DNA from: CAIJXJ01 sp964445115
GTDB taxonomy: Bacteria > Pseudomonadota > Gammaproteobacteria > Burkholderiales > Methylophilaceae
Reading direction: 5' to 3'
Length of the DNA stretch: 64,000 nt
Assembly: GCA_964445115.1 (NCBI GenBank)
Contig: CAYUJU010000002.1
Coordinates: forward strand, 56,510 to 120,509
Shown: positions 19,352-27,910 of the stretch, piece by piece
How the letters are laid out: every line of letters starts with the position of its first letter
Position numbering within the stretch: position 1 is the first letter of the stretch
Made by a program: the position numbers and the translations under genes
The notes under the pieces: model-generated
The model's input: the letters and a program-made list of their open reading frames with translations, nothing else
Told to the model about the DNA's origin: nothing
Database searches by the model: none

Positions 19352-20424
19352 AAAAATCCCGCCGTTCCCGCCTCAAGAAAGTCGGCCTGCCACCGGGGTC
19401 CCTGATCCACGTCGGGGAAATCCGCACCCACCATACCGAACTGCGCCTGTTTCGTTATGACGGCGAACATCTGGTCGAACAAACGGGCACGGCGCTGACC
19501 GATCTGGACCTGACGCCAACGGCGAACGGGACGCTCTGGCTCAACATCTATGGCCTGCACGACGCGGCCCTGATGGCCGACATCGGGCGGCACTTCAACC
19601 TGCACCCGCTGACGCTGGAAGACATCCTCAACACCAGCCAGCGCCCCAAACTGGACCAGTTCGATGACTACCTGTACTTCGTCTCGCGCTTTTTCCGCTA
19701 CGACCAGACGCAACTCGACGTCACTTCGGATCAGATCAGCATCGTGCTCGGGCGCCATTTCGTCCTGACCTTTCAGGAGCGGCCAACCGGTTCTTTCGAC
19801 CCTGTGCGCGAACGGCTGCGCGGGGACAAAGGCCATATCCGCAAGGCCGGTGCGGATTACCTCGCCTATGCCTTGCTGGACATGATCGTCGACCGCTATT
19901 TCATCGTGCTCGAGCAGATCGGCGACGACTGCGAAGCGCTGGAAGATGAACTGCTACGCAAGGTCGGCACGGGCGTGATGCAGAACATCCACAAACTCAA
20001 GCACGAAACCATGGAACTCCGCCGCGCGGTCTGGCCACTGCGCGAAGTCGTCAACGCGCTGACGCGCAACGAAGGCGGCTTCTTCCAGCCCGGCACCGTG
20101 CTTTACCTGCGCGATGTCTACGACCACACCGTCCACTTCATCGAATCGCTGGAATCCCTGCGCGACCTTCTGGCGGGCATGCTGGACATCTACCTTTCCA
20201 GCATCAGCAACCGCGTCAACATGGAAGTCCGGGCGCTGACCGTGGTCGCCATGCTGTTCATGCCGGCCACCCTGATCGCCGGGATATTCGGCATGAACTT
20301 TCACACCATGCCCTGGCTGGACCACCCGGACGGCTTCTGGTTCGCCATCGGCATGATGGCTGGCATCGCCATGCTGATGATCCTGATTTTCTGGCGACGG
20401 CAGTGGCTCACCCGCCGGACTTGA
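19348..20424 (+). CDS. corA: CorA-family Mg2+/Co2+ (divalent cation) transporter
   Basis: A 358-residue member of the CorA channel family: a large cytoplasmic N-terminal domain, then two C-terminal membrane helices with the signature GMNFHTMPW at the end of the first, and a basic RRQWLTRRT tail. The start at 19348 overlaps the cPGS-like stop (ATGA). It forms pentamers conducting Mg2+ or Co2+. The 3' end overlaps the convergent msrA gene by 17 bases. The co-translated cPGS-like protein is an unusual partner. Confidence 0.93.
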
Positions 20425-20986
20425 GGCGTTCGGCGAGCATGGCGCGCATCTTGGTGACCTTGGGGGCGATCACCGCCATGCAGTAGGCCTTTTCCGGGTG
20501 CCGGGCGAAGTAGCCCTGATGATAGTCCTCCGCAGGATAAAACTCGCTTGCAGGTTCGAGCTGGGTCACCACCGGCGAGGCCCAGGTTCCGGCCTGCTCG
20601 AGCGCACGGATGGTCGCCTCCGCTTCGATGCGCTGTGCCTCCGAGTGATAAAAAATCGCAGACCGATACTGCGTGCCAATGTCATGCCCCTGGCGGTTCA
20701 GCGTGGTCGGATCATGCAGCGCGAAAAACACCTGCAGCAGTTCTCCAAAACTCACCTGCGTCGGGTCGAACACGATCCGGATCACCTCGGCGTGCCCGGT
20801 CAAACCCGTACACACGGCTTCGTAGCTGGGGTTCGGCGTGGCGCCACCGATATAGCCAGACTCCACGCTGCGCACGCCGGGCATCATGCTGAACGGCGCC
20901 TCCAGACACCAGAAGCACCCGCCAGCGAAGGTGGCCTGGGACAGAGGCTCCGTCGACAGATCGCTCAATCTTTCACTCCTTTGCAT
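20408..20986 (-). CDS. msrA: Peptide-methionine (S)-S-oxide reductase
   Basis: MsrA reduces methionine-S-sulfoxide in proteins. The catalytic Cys lies in the FAGGCFWCLEAPF motif, followed by GYIGGATPNPSYEAVCTGLTGHAE and the conserved YHQGYF near the C-terminus. ATG 20986 gives 192 residues. A TTG at 20968 has a better placed AAGGAG ribosome site and would give 186 residues; both keep the full catalytic domain. The open frame further upstream to 21019 lacks support. It is convergent with corA, and the two genes overlap at their 3' ends. Confidence 0.94.
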   Translation of the reverse strand: MQRSERLSDLSTEPLSQATFAGGCFWCLEAPFSMMPGVRSVESGYIGGATPNPSYEAVCTGLTGHAEVIRIVFDPTQVSFGELLQVFFALHDPTTLNRQGHDIGTQYRSAIFYHSEAQRIEAEATIRALEQAGTWASPVVTQLEPASEFYPAEDYHQGYFARHPEKAYCMAVIAPKVTKMRAMLAERLKSGG

Positions 20987-21057
20987 GTTTTCGCGCCACG
21001 AAACATCGCGCTCTGGCATACAATAAAACGCATTCCCGATTTATCCAAGGACGTCTC

Positions 21058-21636
21058 ATGAAACCGTTCGCCATCCGATTCCCCCTGCTCGTCGCTTCCG
21101 TCGCACTGCTGCTCCCGGCTGCACCGGTCGTGCAGGCCGACCTGCCCTCCCACGCCCCTGCCCACGGCTGGCGCAAGAAACACGACCCCTACTACTACGG
21201 CTACTCCGGAAAACAATGGGGAAAAGACTATGACATTCTCCAGGGCAAGTGCAACCGTGAGGCAATCGGCACCGTACTCGGCGGTGTGGCAGGTGGCGCG
21301 ATCGGTTCCACCGTCGGCAAAGGCGATGGCAAGACCGTGGCGATCATCCTCGGGACCGTCCTCGGTGCGGTCATCGGCAACCGCGTCGGCAAGGAACTGG
21401 ACGAAAGCGACCGTGGCTGCATCGGCCATGCGCTGGAACTGGCCCCCAACAACCGCACCGTCAGCTGGCGCAGCAGCGACCAGATGGACTACCGGCTCAC
21501 CCCGCTCCGCGACTACACCGACCACGGCATGAAATGTCGCGAGTATCGCCTGCACGTCAACGCGCCAGCGTGGCGAGACGAACAACGTGGCCGCGCTTGC
21601 CTGGGGCCGGACGGAAACTGGCAGGCACAGCCGTAA
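21058..21636 (+). CDS. Exported glycine-zipper 2TM-domain protein
   Basis: A 192-residue protein with an N-terminal signal peptide (about residues 1-27, cleavage near VQA-DLP). A Tyr-rich stretch (HDPYYYGYSGKQWGKDYD) follows, then a glycine-zipper domain (GTVLGGVAGGAIGSTVGKGDGK, AIILGTVLGAVIGNRVG) and a C-terminal soluble part similar to Rickettsia 17-kDa-antigen/surface-protein families (TVSWRSSDQMDYRLTP). It is probably in the periplasm or outer membrane. Function is unknown. It is divergent from msrA. Confidence 0.82.
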   Translation: MKPFAIRFPLLVASVALLLPAAPVVQADLPSHAPAHGWRKKHDPYYYGYSGKQWGKDYDILQGKCNREAIGTVLGGVAGGAIGSTVGKGDGKTVAIILGTVLGAVIGNRVGKELDESDRGCIGHALELAPNNRTVSWRSSDQMDYRLTPLRDYTDHGMKCREYRLHVNAPAWRDEQRGRACLGPDGNWQAQP

Positions 21637-21674
21637 CGGCCCGGCCAAGGCTGGCCCAGTTTGACAAAAAATCC

Positions 21675-21701
21675 TAAAGTTTTCATCCGATTGGCCGCTA
21701 A
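21675..21701 (+). promoter_or_regulatory. Sigma-28 (FliA) promoter for flgMN
   Basis: The sequence TAAAGTTT (21675-21682), an 11-base spacer, and GCCGCTAA (21694-21701) matches the sigma-28 consensus TAAAGTTT-N11-GCCGATAA at 15 of 16 positions with exact spacing. It lies 42 bases upstream of flgM, a standard class III flagellar target. fliA itself is encoded about 2.5 kb away. Confidence 0.9.
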
Positions 21702-21743
21702 ACTAACTAAGCCAAACTGGCAGATAAACATCGAGGTTATTTC

Positions 21744-22058
21744 ATGAAGATCGACGGCTCAAATGCAGCGGCGGCGCTAACGGCGACCACCGGGGGCACA
21801 TCGACATCCCGCAACGTCAAGGAAGAGACCCAGCGGGGCTCCCCCAAGGCACAGGATAATGTCACGCTGTCCAGCACCTCAGCCCAGATGCAGGCGCTTT
21901 CTGCCAAGATCAATGACGCTAGCGAGGTCGACACGGCCAAGGTGCAGGCGGTCCGGCAGGCCATCGAGGCCGGCACGTTCAAGGTCGATGCCGAAGCGAT
22001 CGCCAACAAGTTGATCGCTTCCGCTCGGGAGATGCTGACCCCCAACGGTCGTAGCTGA
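21744..22058 (+). CDS. flgM: Anti-sigma-28 factor FlgM
   Basis: A 104-residue protein with a disordered Thr/Ser-rich N-terminal half and the FlgM C-terminal sigma-binding helices (VQAVRQAIEAGTFKVDAEAI, ANKLIASAREML). It holds FliA inactive until hook completion, when FlgM is exported through the flagellar secretion channel. It follows a near-perfect sigma-28 promoter (negative feedback) and is separated from flgN by one base. Confidence 0.93.
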   Translation: MKIDGSNAAAALTATTGGTSTSRNVKEETQRGSPKAQDNVTLSSTSAQMQALSAKINDASEVDTAKVQAVRQAIEAGTFKVDAEAIANKLIASAREMLTPNGRS

Positions 22059-22059
22059 A

Positions 22060-22524
22060 GTGTCGAACGTACACGCCATTTTTCGCGATGAACTGGCGGC
22101 ACTGGGCCGCTTCATCGAAATTCTGCAGCAGGAACAGGCAGCGCTGGTCAAGGCCGATGCCGAGCAGTTAACGGCGATCTCGCAGGAAAAATCCGCACAA
22201 GCTGAAGCCCTCATGGCATTGGGACGCCAGCGTATCGATGCGCTGGCGCATATCGGCATCGCCAGCGACGCGGCCAGTGTCGAGGCCTGGATCATCGGAC
22301 AACCCAGGGAAGTGCGGGCGGCTTGGCAGGCACTGGTGGAGAGCGCACGCGCAGCGCAGCATCTCAATCAGGTCAACGGCACATTGGTGGAAACGCAGTT
22401 GCAGCAGACGCAACGGGCGCTACAGACGCTGACCAACGCTGCCAACCCCACGTCAGTCTATGGCGCCGATGGCCAGACCCATGGCCTGAAGGGCCACCCC
22501 CAGCGCACGCTGGGAAAGGGCTAA
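22060..22524 (+). CDS. flgN: Flagellar export chaperone FlgN
   Basis: The 154-residue helical protein starts at GTG 22060, one base after the flgM stop. FlgN-type features are the coiled N-terminal helices (FRDELAALGRFIEILQQEQAALVKAD) and a C-terminal region rich in Gln/Thr ending in a polar tail (TSVYGADGQTHGLKGHPQ). It chaperones the hook-associated proteins FlgK and FlgL. Identification rests on the flgM neighbour as well as on sequence features. Confidence 0.88.
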   Translation: MSNVHAIFRDELAALGRFIEILQQEQAALVKADAEQLTAISQEKSAQAEALMALGRQRIDALAHIGIASDAASVEAWIIGQPREVRAAWQALVESARAAQHLNQVNGTLVETQLQQTQRALQTLTNAANPTSVYGADGQTHGLKGHPQRTLGKG

Positions 22525-22559
22525 GGGCTAAAACAGGGGAAGCGCCCGACCCGTAGCGG

Positions 22560-23381
22560 TCAGGGCGTCGCGGGCGGCGGCGCGCTGACCGCCGGATCCA
22601 GCGCCACTTCAGTCGACTGACCTTCGTTTTCCGCCAGCAACATCACCTTCACGCGCCGGTTGCTGGCGCGCCCTTCCGGCGTCTCGTTGGTATCGACCGG
22701 ACGGTTGTCGGCATACCCCACCACCACGATGCGGCGCGGATCGACCCCGTTTTCCACGAACAGGCGGGTCACGCTACTGGCGCGCGCACTCGACAGTTCC
22801 CAGTTGGAGGGATACACCGTCGACGCGATGGGCAGGTTGTCCGTATGCCCCTCGATCTGTACCTGATGGTTGTCCTGCGCCAACACCTTGCCCACCTCGG
22901 TCAGCACGCGCACGGAGTCCTGATTGAGCACCGCTTGGGCGGGGGCGAACAGCAGGCTCGCGTTGATCTCGATCGTCACGCCCCGGTTGCTTTCGGTCAC
23001 CTTGACCTGCCCGTTCTTGACCAGGGAATCCATCACGTTGAGCAGGCTGCCCGCCACCGCCTTCATTTTTTCCCGCCGTTCCACCTTGGCTTTTTCCGCC
23101 TGCAGATCCTCCGGCTTGGGAGGGGGTTGCAACACCTGGATCTGCTGATGGGTTCCGGTCTGGGTCGTGGTGATCGGCACGTTGACAATACGCTCGCTGG
23201 TCGGCGTATTCTTGAAGGCATCGACAATGGAATCGGACATCACGCGATATTTGCCTTCATTGATGGAAGAAATCGCGTACATCACCACGAAAAAGGCAAA
23301 CAGCAGGGTAATGAAATCGGCGTAGGAAACCAGCCAGCGCTCGTGGTTTTCGTGCTCTTCTTCCTTTTTGCGGCGTGCCAT
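22560..23381 (-). CDS. motD: Flagellar motor stator protein MotD (MotB-like)
   Basis: A 273-residue stator subunit: a short cytoplasmic N-terminus (MARRKKEEEHENHERWLVSY), one membrane helix with the proton-binding Asp in VSYADFITLLFAFFVVMYA, a periplasmic linker, and a C-terminal OmpA/MotB peptidoglycan-binding domain (VQIEGHTDNLPI, ASSVTRLFVENGVDPRRIVVVGYAD). The Asp-Phe pair indicates a proton-driven stator. It is the last gene of flhF-flhG-fliA-motC-motD, as in Pseudomonas motCD. Confidence 0.93.
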   Translation of the reverse strand: MARRKKEEEHENHERWLVSYADFITLLFAFFVVMYAISSINEGKYRVMSDSIVDAFKNTPTSERIVNVPITTTQTGTHQQIQVLQPPPKPEDLQAEKAKVERREKMKAVAGSLLNVMDSLVKNGQVKVTESNRGVTIEINASLLFAPAQAVLNQDSVRVLTEVGKVLAQDNHQVQIEGHTDNLPIASTVYPSNWELSSARASSVTRLFVENGVDPRRIVVVGYADNRPVDTNETPEGRASNRRVKVMLLAENEGQSTEVALDPAVSAPPPATP

Positions 23382-23409
23382 CTTCAGCCGATTCTCACCG
23401 TGACATCGT

Positions 23410-24156
23410 TCAGGCGATGTAGCCGCGCAGCTTGGTTTCGATCATGCGCGGGTTTTCGCCGTTGGCAATCGCCACCAATCCCTCGACCACCATCTCGCGC
23501 TTGATCATCTCGCGCCCAATGATGAACTTGAGCTTGTTGGCCATGGGCAGGAAGAACAGATTGGCCGCACCGACACCGTAGATGGTGGCGACGAAGGCCA
23601 CGGCGATCCCGCCGCCGAGCTTGGAAGGATCGGAAAGATTCTCCATGACGTGGATCAGGCCCATCACGGCCCCCAGGATGCCGATGGTCGGCGAATACCC
23701 GCCTGCAGACTCCCACACCTTGGCCGCGCCACGGTTATGCTCTTCATAGGCATCCATTTCGACTTCCATCGCTTCGCGCAGTTTTTCCGGCTCAGCCCCA
23801 TCCACAAGGAGTTGCAGCCCCTTTTTCATGAACGGATCTTCCATTTCCGCCAGGATGGGCTCCAGGGAAAGCAACCCGCCGCGACGGGCAGTCTGCCCCC
23901 AGCCAATGATCTGTTCGATGATATCCTCGTAGGAAATCTGCGGCGGCAGTATCACCCAGCGTAACAGCTTGACGCCGTGCAGAAAGACCGGGAGCGTATA
24001 TTGCAGCATGCAGGCGCCAAACGTGCCGCCCAGCACGATCAGGAAAGCCGTCACCTGTACCAAGGAACCGATGTGCCCACCTTCCAGATACTGGCCGCCA
24101 AGGATGGCCGTGAACGACAGCAGGATTCCGGCAAGACTGATCAGATCGACACGCAC
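23410..24156 (-). CDS. motC: Flagellar motor stator protein MotC (MotA-like)
   Basis: A 248-residue MotA/ExbB-family protein with four membrane helices: two near the N-terminus (DLISLAGILLSFTAILGGQYL; VTAFLIVLGGTFGACML), then a cytoplasmic loop, and two at the C-terminus (YSPTIGILGAVMGLIHVM; GIAVAFVATIYGVGAANLFFLP). With MotD it forms the proton-conducting stator. It starts one base before the fliA stop region ends (24156 versus 24158), so translation is probably coupled. The length fits the MotC type and not the longer MotA. Confidence 0.93.
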   Translation of the reverse strand: MRVDLISLAGILLSFTAILGGQYLEGGHIGSLVQVTAFLIVLGGTFGACMLQYTLPVFLHGVKLLRWVILPPQISYEDIIEQIIGWGQTARRGGLLSLEPILAEMEDPFMKKGLQLLVDGAEPEKLREAMEVEMDAYEEHNRGAAKVWESAGGYSPTIGILGAVMGLIHVMENLSDPSKLGGGIAVAFVATIYGVGAANLFFLPMANKLKFIIGREMIKREMVVEGLVAIANGENPRMIETKLRGYIA

Positions 24157-24157
24157 G

Positions 24158-24850
24158 TTACAGCCACTCCTTCATCTTGCCGCGCAGGCGCAGGATGGCC
24201 TGCGAGTGCAACTGGCACACGCGCGACTCGCTGACGCCGAGCACGGCGCCGATCTCCTTGAGGTTAAGGTCTTCCTGGTAATACATCGCCATCACCATTT
24301 TTTCACGCTCCGGCAACTCGCCGATCGCGTTGACCAGTGTATCGCGCATTCCGTCATCCTGCAGCAACTGCAGCGGCGTCGGGCGCGTATCGGTGAGGTT
24401 GAAGCCGATGGTTTCACCATCGTCGTTTTCGAAGTCCTCGTAATGCACCAGTTGGTGCCCGTGCGCCTCGGCCAGCATTTGCTGGTACTCGCTCAGGGAC
24501 ACCTGCATTGCATCGGCGATCTGTTGCTCACTGGGGGACTGCCCGAGTTGCTGCTGCAACTTGTGGATCGCGTTTTCAATCTCACGCGCTTGCTTGCGGA
24601 CGGATCGTGGCGCCCAGTCGGCATCGCGCAACTCATCCAGCATGGCGCCACGAATGCGCTGGGTCGCGTAGGTCTCGAATTGCGCCCCCATGCTGTTGTT
24701 GTATCCCTGCAGTGCATCCAGCAAGCCCATCATGCCGGCCTGGATCAGATCATCCACCTGTACGCTGGAAGGCAGACGCGCGGCCAGCTGATACGCCAGA
24801 CGCTTGACCAGCTGGGCATGTTCGGCAACCGACTTCTGCGAATCGAGCAC
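24158..24850 (-). CDS. fliA: RNA polymerase sigma factor FliA (sigma-28)
   Basis: A 230-residue flagellar sigma factor with region 2 (HAQLVKRLAYQLAARLP, DDLIQAGMMGLLDAL, FETYATQRIRGAMLDELRDADW), region 3 and region 4 (LPEREKMVMAMYYQEDLNLKEIGAVLGVSESRVCQLHSQA). It directs transcription of late flagellar genes; a matching promoter lies upstream of flgM in this window. It sits between flhG and the stator genes. Confidence 0.96.
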   Translation of the reverse strand: MLDSQKSVAEHAQLVKRLAYQLAARLPSSVQVDDLIQAGMMGLLDALQGYNNSMGAQFETYATQRIRGAMLDELRDADWAPRSVRKQAREIENAIHKLQQQLGQSPSEQQIADAMQVSLSEYQQMLAEAHGHQLVHYEDFENDDGETIGFNLTDTRPTPLQLLQDDGMRDTLVNAIGELPEREKMVMAMYYQEDLNLKEIGAVLGVSESRVCQLHSQAILRLRGKMKEWL

Positions 24851-24863
24851 GGACCTGTCCCAC

Positions 24864-25673
24864 TCAGGATGTCAGCGCGGTATGGCTATTGCGCAACAAA
24901 CGCCGCATCAGGGCAGGAAAATGCCCCGATTGGTTTTCGGGCAAGGGCCAGGACTGCAACTGTTCGGCGAGATGCTCCACGAACATGCCGGCGCGCGCCG
25001 CGTCGTCCGGGATCAGCCCCAGATTCACGGGCGTCAACTGCAAGTGACGACGAGTGACGGACGCGATACGTCGATAAAACGCGGTGCGGACAAGCGGCTG
25101 CATGGCATCGAACAGCAAGTGAAAGCGCCGCTCCCCTGCCTGATGCAACAGCTTGATGCTGGCATAGGCGCGCGTGGTCGCATTGTCGGTATCTTCACAG
25201 CACAGGATGACGTCCTGACAGGCCCAGGCGAAGCTGGGACGGGTTTGCAGGAAGTCGCTCTGCGTATTGACGAGAACGACGTCGTATTGCCCTGCCAACC
25301 GGTAAAACGCGTTGACCAGCCCCACTCTGGCTTCCATGCGAGGGCGCGTCAGCGCACGGGAACGGCCACCGCCCGCGAGCAGATGCACGCCAACGCCGAG
25401 GGGAACAATCGCCGATTCGATCTCCAGGGTTTCATACAGCACCTGGTCCAGATCATGGGCAGGCACGACGTTCATCCAGGAAGGCTGGCGCCCCGCGCTC
25501 AGCTGCTCGTCGACGAGCAGCACGCGCAGCCCCTGATGGCCGAGCGTATGGGCCAACTGGGCAGCCAAAACACCGCCGCGCCCGGAGTTGGACACCAGCG
25601 CGATCATGCGTCGGACATCGGCCACGAACAGGCGGCGCAACCCCTCCGCCTGATCAGGCGCAAGCCTAGCCAA
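24864..25673 (-). CDS. flhG: FlhG/FleN-like MinD-family protein with degenerate nucleotide site
   Basis: The 269-residue protein lies between flhF and fliA, the normal place for FlhG, which limits flagellar number and stimulates the FlhF GTPase. TTG 25673 is chosen because it has a GGGAG site seven bases upstream and preserves the N-terminal DQAEGLRRLF helix, the known FlhF-activating DQAxxLR element. The MinD-type P-loop is altered: where SGKGGVGKT is expected it reads SGRGGVLAA, lacking both lysines, and the Walker B region reads VVLVNTQSD with Asn in place of the usual Asp. ATP binding is therefore doubtful. It overlaps flhF by eight bases. Confidence 0.85.
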   Translation of the reverse strand: MARLAPDQAEGLRRLFVADVRRMIALVSNSGRGGVLAAQLAHTLGHQGLRVLLVDEQLSAGRQPSWMNVVPAHDLDQVLYETLEIESAIVPLGVGVHLLAGGGRSRALTRPRMEARVGLVNAFYRLAGQYDVVLVNTQSDFLQTRPSFAWACQDVILCCEDTDNATTRAYASIKLLHQAGERRFHLLFDAMQPLVRTAFYRRIASVTRRHLQLTPVNLGLIPDDAARAGMFVEHLAEQLQSWPLPENQSGHFPALMRRLLRNSHTALTS

Positions 25674-27168
25674 AACGATCTCCCAGCACGTTCATTTCCA
25701 GGCTACCGGCGGCCACGTCCCACTCGTCTGGCTTCATGGCAAATGCCTGCTGGTCGGCGCGAACCTTGAAGGCGCGGTCCACCAGATACAGTGCGTTGGC
25801 GAGGTGCAGGTCTTCCGGGACCTTTTGGCCGTTGGTCACGTAATGCACGTCCAGCCCATGACGGATCAGACAGTCGATCGCCGGCGCGATGGACATGGAC
25901 TCATCGATCTTGGAAAGGATCACGCCATCCATGCCAGTCCCCTGGTAGGCGCGCACGATATCGTCCAGGGTCACGCTCTGCGCTGTCGCCGGCAGGATCA
26001 GATGGCGCCTGACGCGGTCACCTCGACCACAGAGGAATTCGACCTGCTCGGTGATGCGACGATCGCGCTGGCTCATGCCGACCGTGTCGATGAGGATCAG
26101 GTGGCTGCGGGTCAAATCAGCCAGCGTCATTTCCAGTTCGGCTTCGTCCTTGACGGCATGCACCGGGACATTGAGGATGCGCCCGTAAATCTTGAGCTGT
26201 TCGTGTGCACCAATCCGGTAGCTGTCAGTCGTGATCAGCGCGACCTTATCGGCGCCGAATTTCAGCACGGCACGTGCTGCCAGCTTCGCCACCGTCGTGG
26301 TCTTGCCCACGCCGGTTGGACCAACCAGCGCGTGCACGCCGCCGCGGGTGACGAAATCGGCACCGGCCTCGACCACGCGCAGATTGTGCATCATGGCGGC
26401 CTTCAGCCACTTGATGCCACGTTCGCTATCCAGCCCTTCGGGGAGTGCATCCAGCAGCTTGCGGGACAGTTGCGGGCTAAAGCCGCAGCCAAGCAAGGCA
26501 CGCATCAGTTCCGCCTTGAGTGGATCCTTGCGCGCCAACTCGCCCCATGCGAACCCGGACAGCTGGCTTTCCAGCAGGCTGCGCATGCGCTTGAGTTCCT
26601 GTGCCATTTCCTGCACCAGGGGATCGTTGGCGATGGATGGAGCCGCCTGTTGCGGGGTCCCCCAGGGCGCTTGAGGAGTTTCCGGGGCAGGCTCACGTAC
26701 CGGGCCAAGTTGCGGCATGGCCGGCGCCGGGGGCTGAGTGAACAACGATGCCTGGGGCATCGGGTCATCCTGTGGAGTCGGTGCGCGCCATTCCTGCTGC
26801 CCACCGGCCTGTTCCTGATAGGCAGCGGCCCCCGTGGACCCGAAGCCTGGACTCTTCAGGGTCTGGAACTCCGGCACGCGCACGGTTTGCGCGGGGCCTG
26901 GATTCGGAGTTGCAGGCTGTCGTTTGTGCAGGATCGCCGCGATGGTTTCGGGCTGGATCGCCGGCTGGCGGGAAGCGGGTTGGACATCTTGAACAGAAGG
27001 CCTGTCGCTGTAGGTCAGGGCCTGCATCTCGTTGTCGGCAACGGCCATGATCTCCACCCCGCCCTCGACACGACGATTGGACAGGATGAGGGCATCGGCC
27101 CCAAGGACGTCGCGCACCTGGCGCAACGCTTCACGGGTATTACTGCCGAAGAATTTACGGACGTTCAT
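25666..27168 (-). CDS. flhF: Flagellar biosynthesis GTPase FlhF
   Basis: A 500-residue SRP-type GTPase that positions polar flagella. An N-terminal B domain (MNVRKFFGSNTREALRQVRDVLG) and a long Pro/Gln-rich low-complexity region (about 75-185) precede the NG domain: G1 LVGPTGVGKTTTVAKLA, TDSYRIGAHEQLKIY, G3 LIDTVGMSQRD, and G4 LSKIDES. It is the first gene of the flagellar operon on this strand. flhA, usually just upstream, is absent here. Confidence 0.95.
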   Translation of the reverse strand: MNVRKFFGSNTREALRQVRDVLGADALILSNRRVEGGVEIMAVADNEMQALTYSDRPSVQDVQPASRQPAIQPETIAAILHKRQPATPNPGPAQTVRVPEFQTLKSPGFGSTGAAAYQEQAGGQQEWRAPTPQDDPMPQASLFTQPPAPAMPQLGPVREPAPETPQAPWGTPQQAAPSIANDPLVQEMAQELKRMRSLLESQLSGFAWGELARKDPLKAELMRALLGCGFSPQLSRKLLDALPEGLDSERGIKWLKAAMMHNLRVVEAGADFVTRGGVHALVGPTGVGKTTTVAKLAARAVLKFGADKVALITTDSYRIGAHEQLKIYGRILNVPVHAVKDEAELEMTLADLTRSHLILIDTVGMSQRDRRITEQVEFLCGRGDRVRRHLILPATAQSVTLDDIVRAYQGTGMDGVILSKIDESMSIAPAIDCLIRHGLDVHYVTNGQKVPEDLHLANALYLVDRAFKVRADQQAFAMKPDEWDVAAGSLEMNVLGDRFG

Positions 27169-27292
27169 GCGTGCCCCTGAAGAAGGCGCACATTCATGAC
27201 ACGATCAAGGTCACGAAAGCGGCTAGTTGTGTTTTTGGTAAGCGCCATATTCAGGGCCAAAGTTTATCACGCCGGACAGGCCCGACAAACAA

Positions 27293-27315
27293 GTCCCCAC
27301 AAAAAAATGGGGGAC
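27293..27315 (-). terminator. Probable terminator of the hvf operon
   Basis: GTCCCC (27293-27298) and GGGGAC (27310-27315) form an inverted repeat around an A/T-rich loop. Read on the minus strand, the hairpin lies about 40 bases after the DoxX stop and is followed by a T-rich stretch (TTGTTTGT). The T-run sits mainly in the loop, so this is a weak call. The rest of the 186-base gap (27169-27354) shows no gene. Confidence 0.45.
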
Positions 27316-27354
27316 CGTTTCCCGGCCCCCGCAAGCGGCTGTGCCACGCCGAAA

Positions 27355-27858
27355 TCAGGCACTCCAGCGCGGGCGCAACCACGCATCCACACTCCAGCGA
27401 CCGGCACCACCGAACAACAGCGGTAGGAACATCACGAGGTAGATCACGGGAAGCTTGTAATTACCGAATCCATCGCCGGCTTCATCGACGATACGATAAC
27501 CTCGCAACAGGTCGGAAAGCGTATTCCATTCGGCGGGCCAGTGCACCGCAGCCATCGCCACGACGGTCAGCACCATCAGCGATGCCGACACGAAACGTGT
27601 CGCCACGCCCAGTATCAGCACAAAGGCACCGCCCAACTCGAACCAGGTGGCTATTTGCCAACTCCATTCAGGCGGCAGCAAGTTGAACGGAAAGGGAAAA
27701 GCCAGCTCGGCAAACCAGTTCACACCGGTCAATTTGGCATAGCCGGATTCACCGAACTCCCAGGCGAGCAACAGGCGCAGGATCAGGGGCGGGAAGGCGG
27801 ATGAGGCACGATCCAGCCAGGACAGCTGAGCGAGATAAACACGGGACAACGTCATCAT
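27355..27858 (-). CDS. hvfX: DoxX-family membrane protein of the HvfX type
   Basis: A 167-residue DoxX-like protein with four predicted membrane helices (LILRLLLAWEFGESGYAKL, IATWFELGGAFVLILGVATRF, ASLMVLTVVAMAAVHW, YKLPVIYLVMFLPLLFGG). GGAG lies about nine bases before paired ATG codons. DoxX proteins next to DUF692/DUF2063 genes are a recurrent part of HvfABC/bufferin loci and are named HvfX there, with a proposed copper-related role. It begins 52 bases after the DUF2063 stop and ends the operon. Its exact function is unknown. Confidence 0.85.
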   Translation of the reverse strand: MMTLSRVYLAQLSWLDRASSAFPPLILRLLLAWEFGESGYAKLTGVNWFAELAFPFPFNLLPPEWSWQIATWFELGGAFVLILGVATRFVSASLMVLTVVAMAAVHWPAEWNTLSDLLRGYRIVDEAGDGFGNYKLPVIYLVMFLPLLFGGAGRWSVDAWLRPRWSA

Positions 27859-27910
27859 TACTGGACTCCTTCAGGGATAGAGTCCATCAGTCGGCGTAGC
27901 GCGAAAAACC

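Noticed and set aside
22542..22567. GC-rich hairpin between flgN and motD
   Set aside because: It overlaps the motD stop, has mismatches and no T-run, so it was not listed as a terminator.
25804..27180. 458-residue plus-strand frame opposite flhF
   Set aside because: Antisense shadow; flhF has all SRP-GTPase motifs on the other strand.
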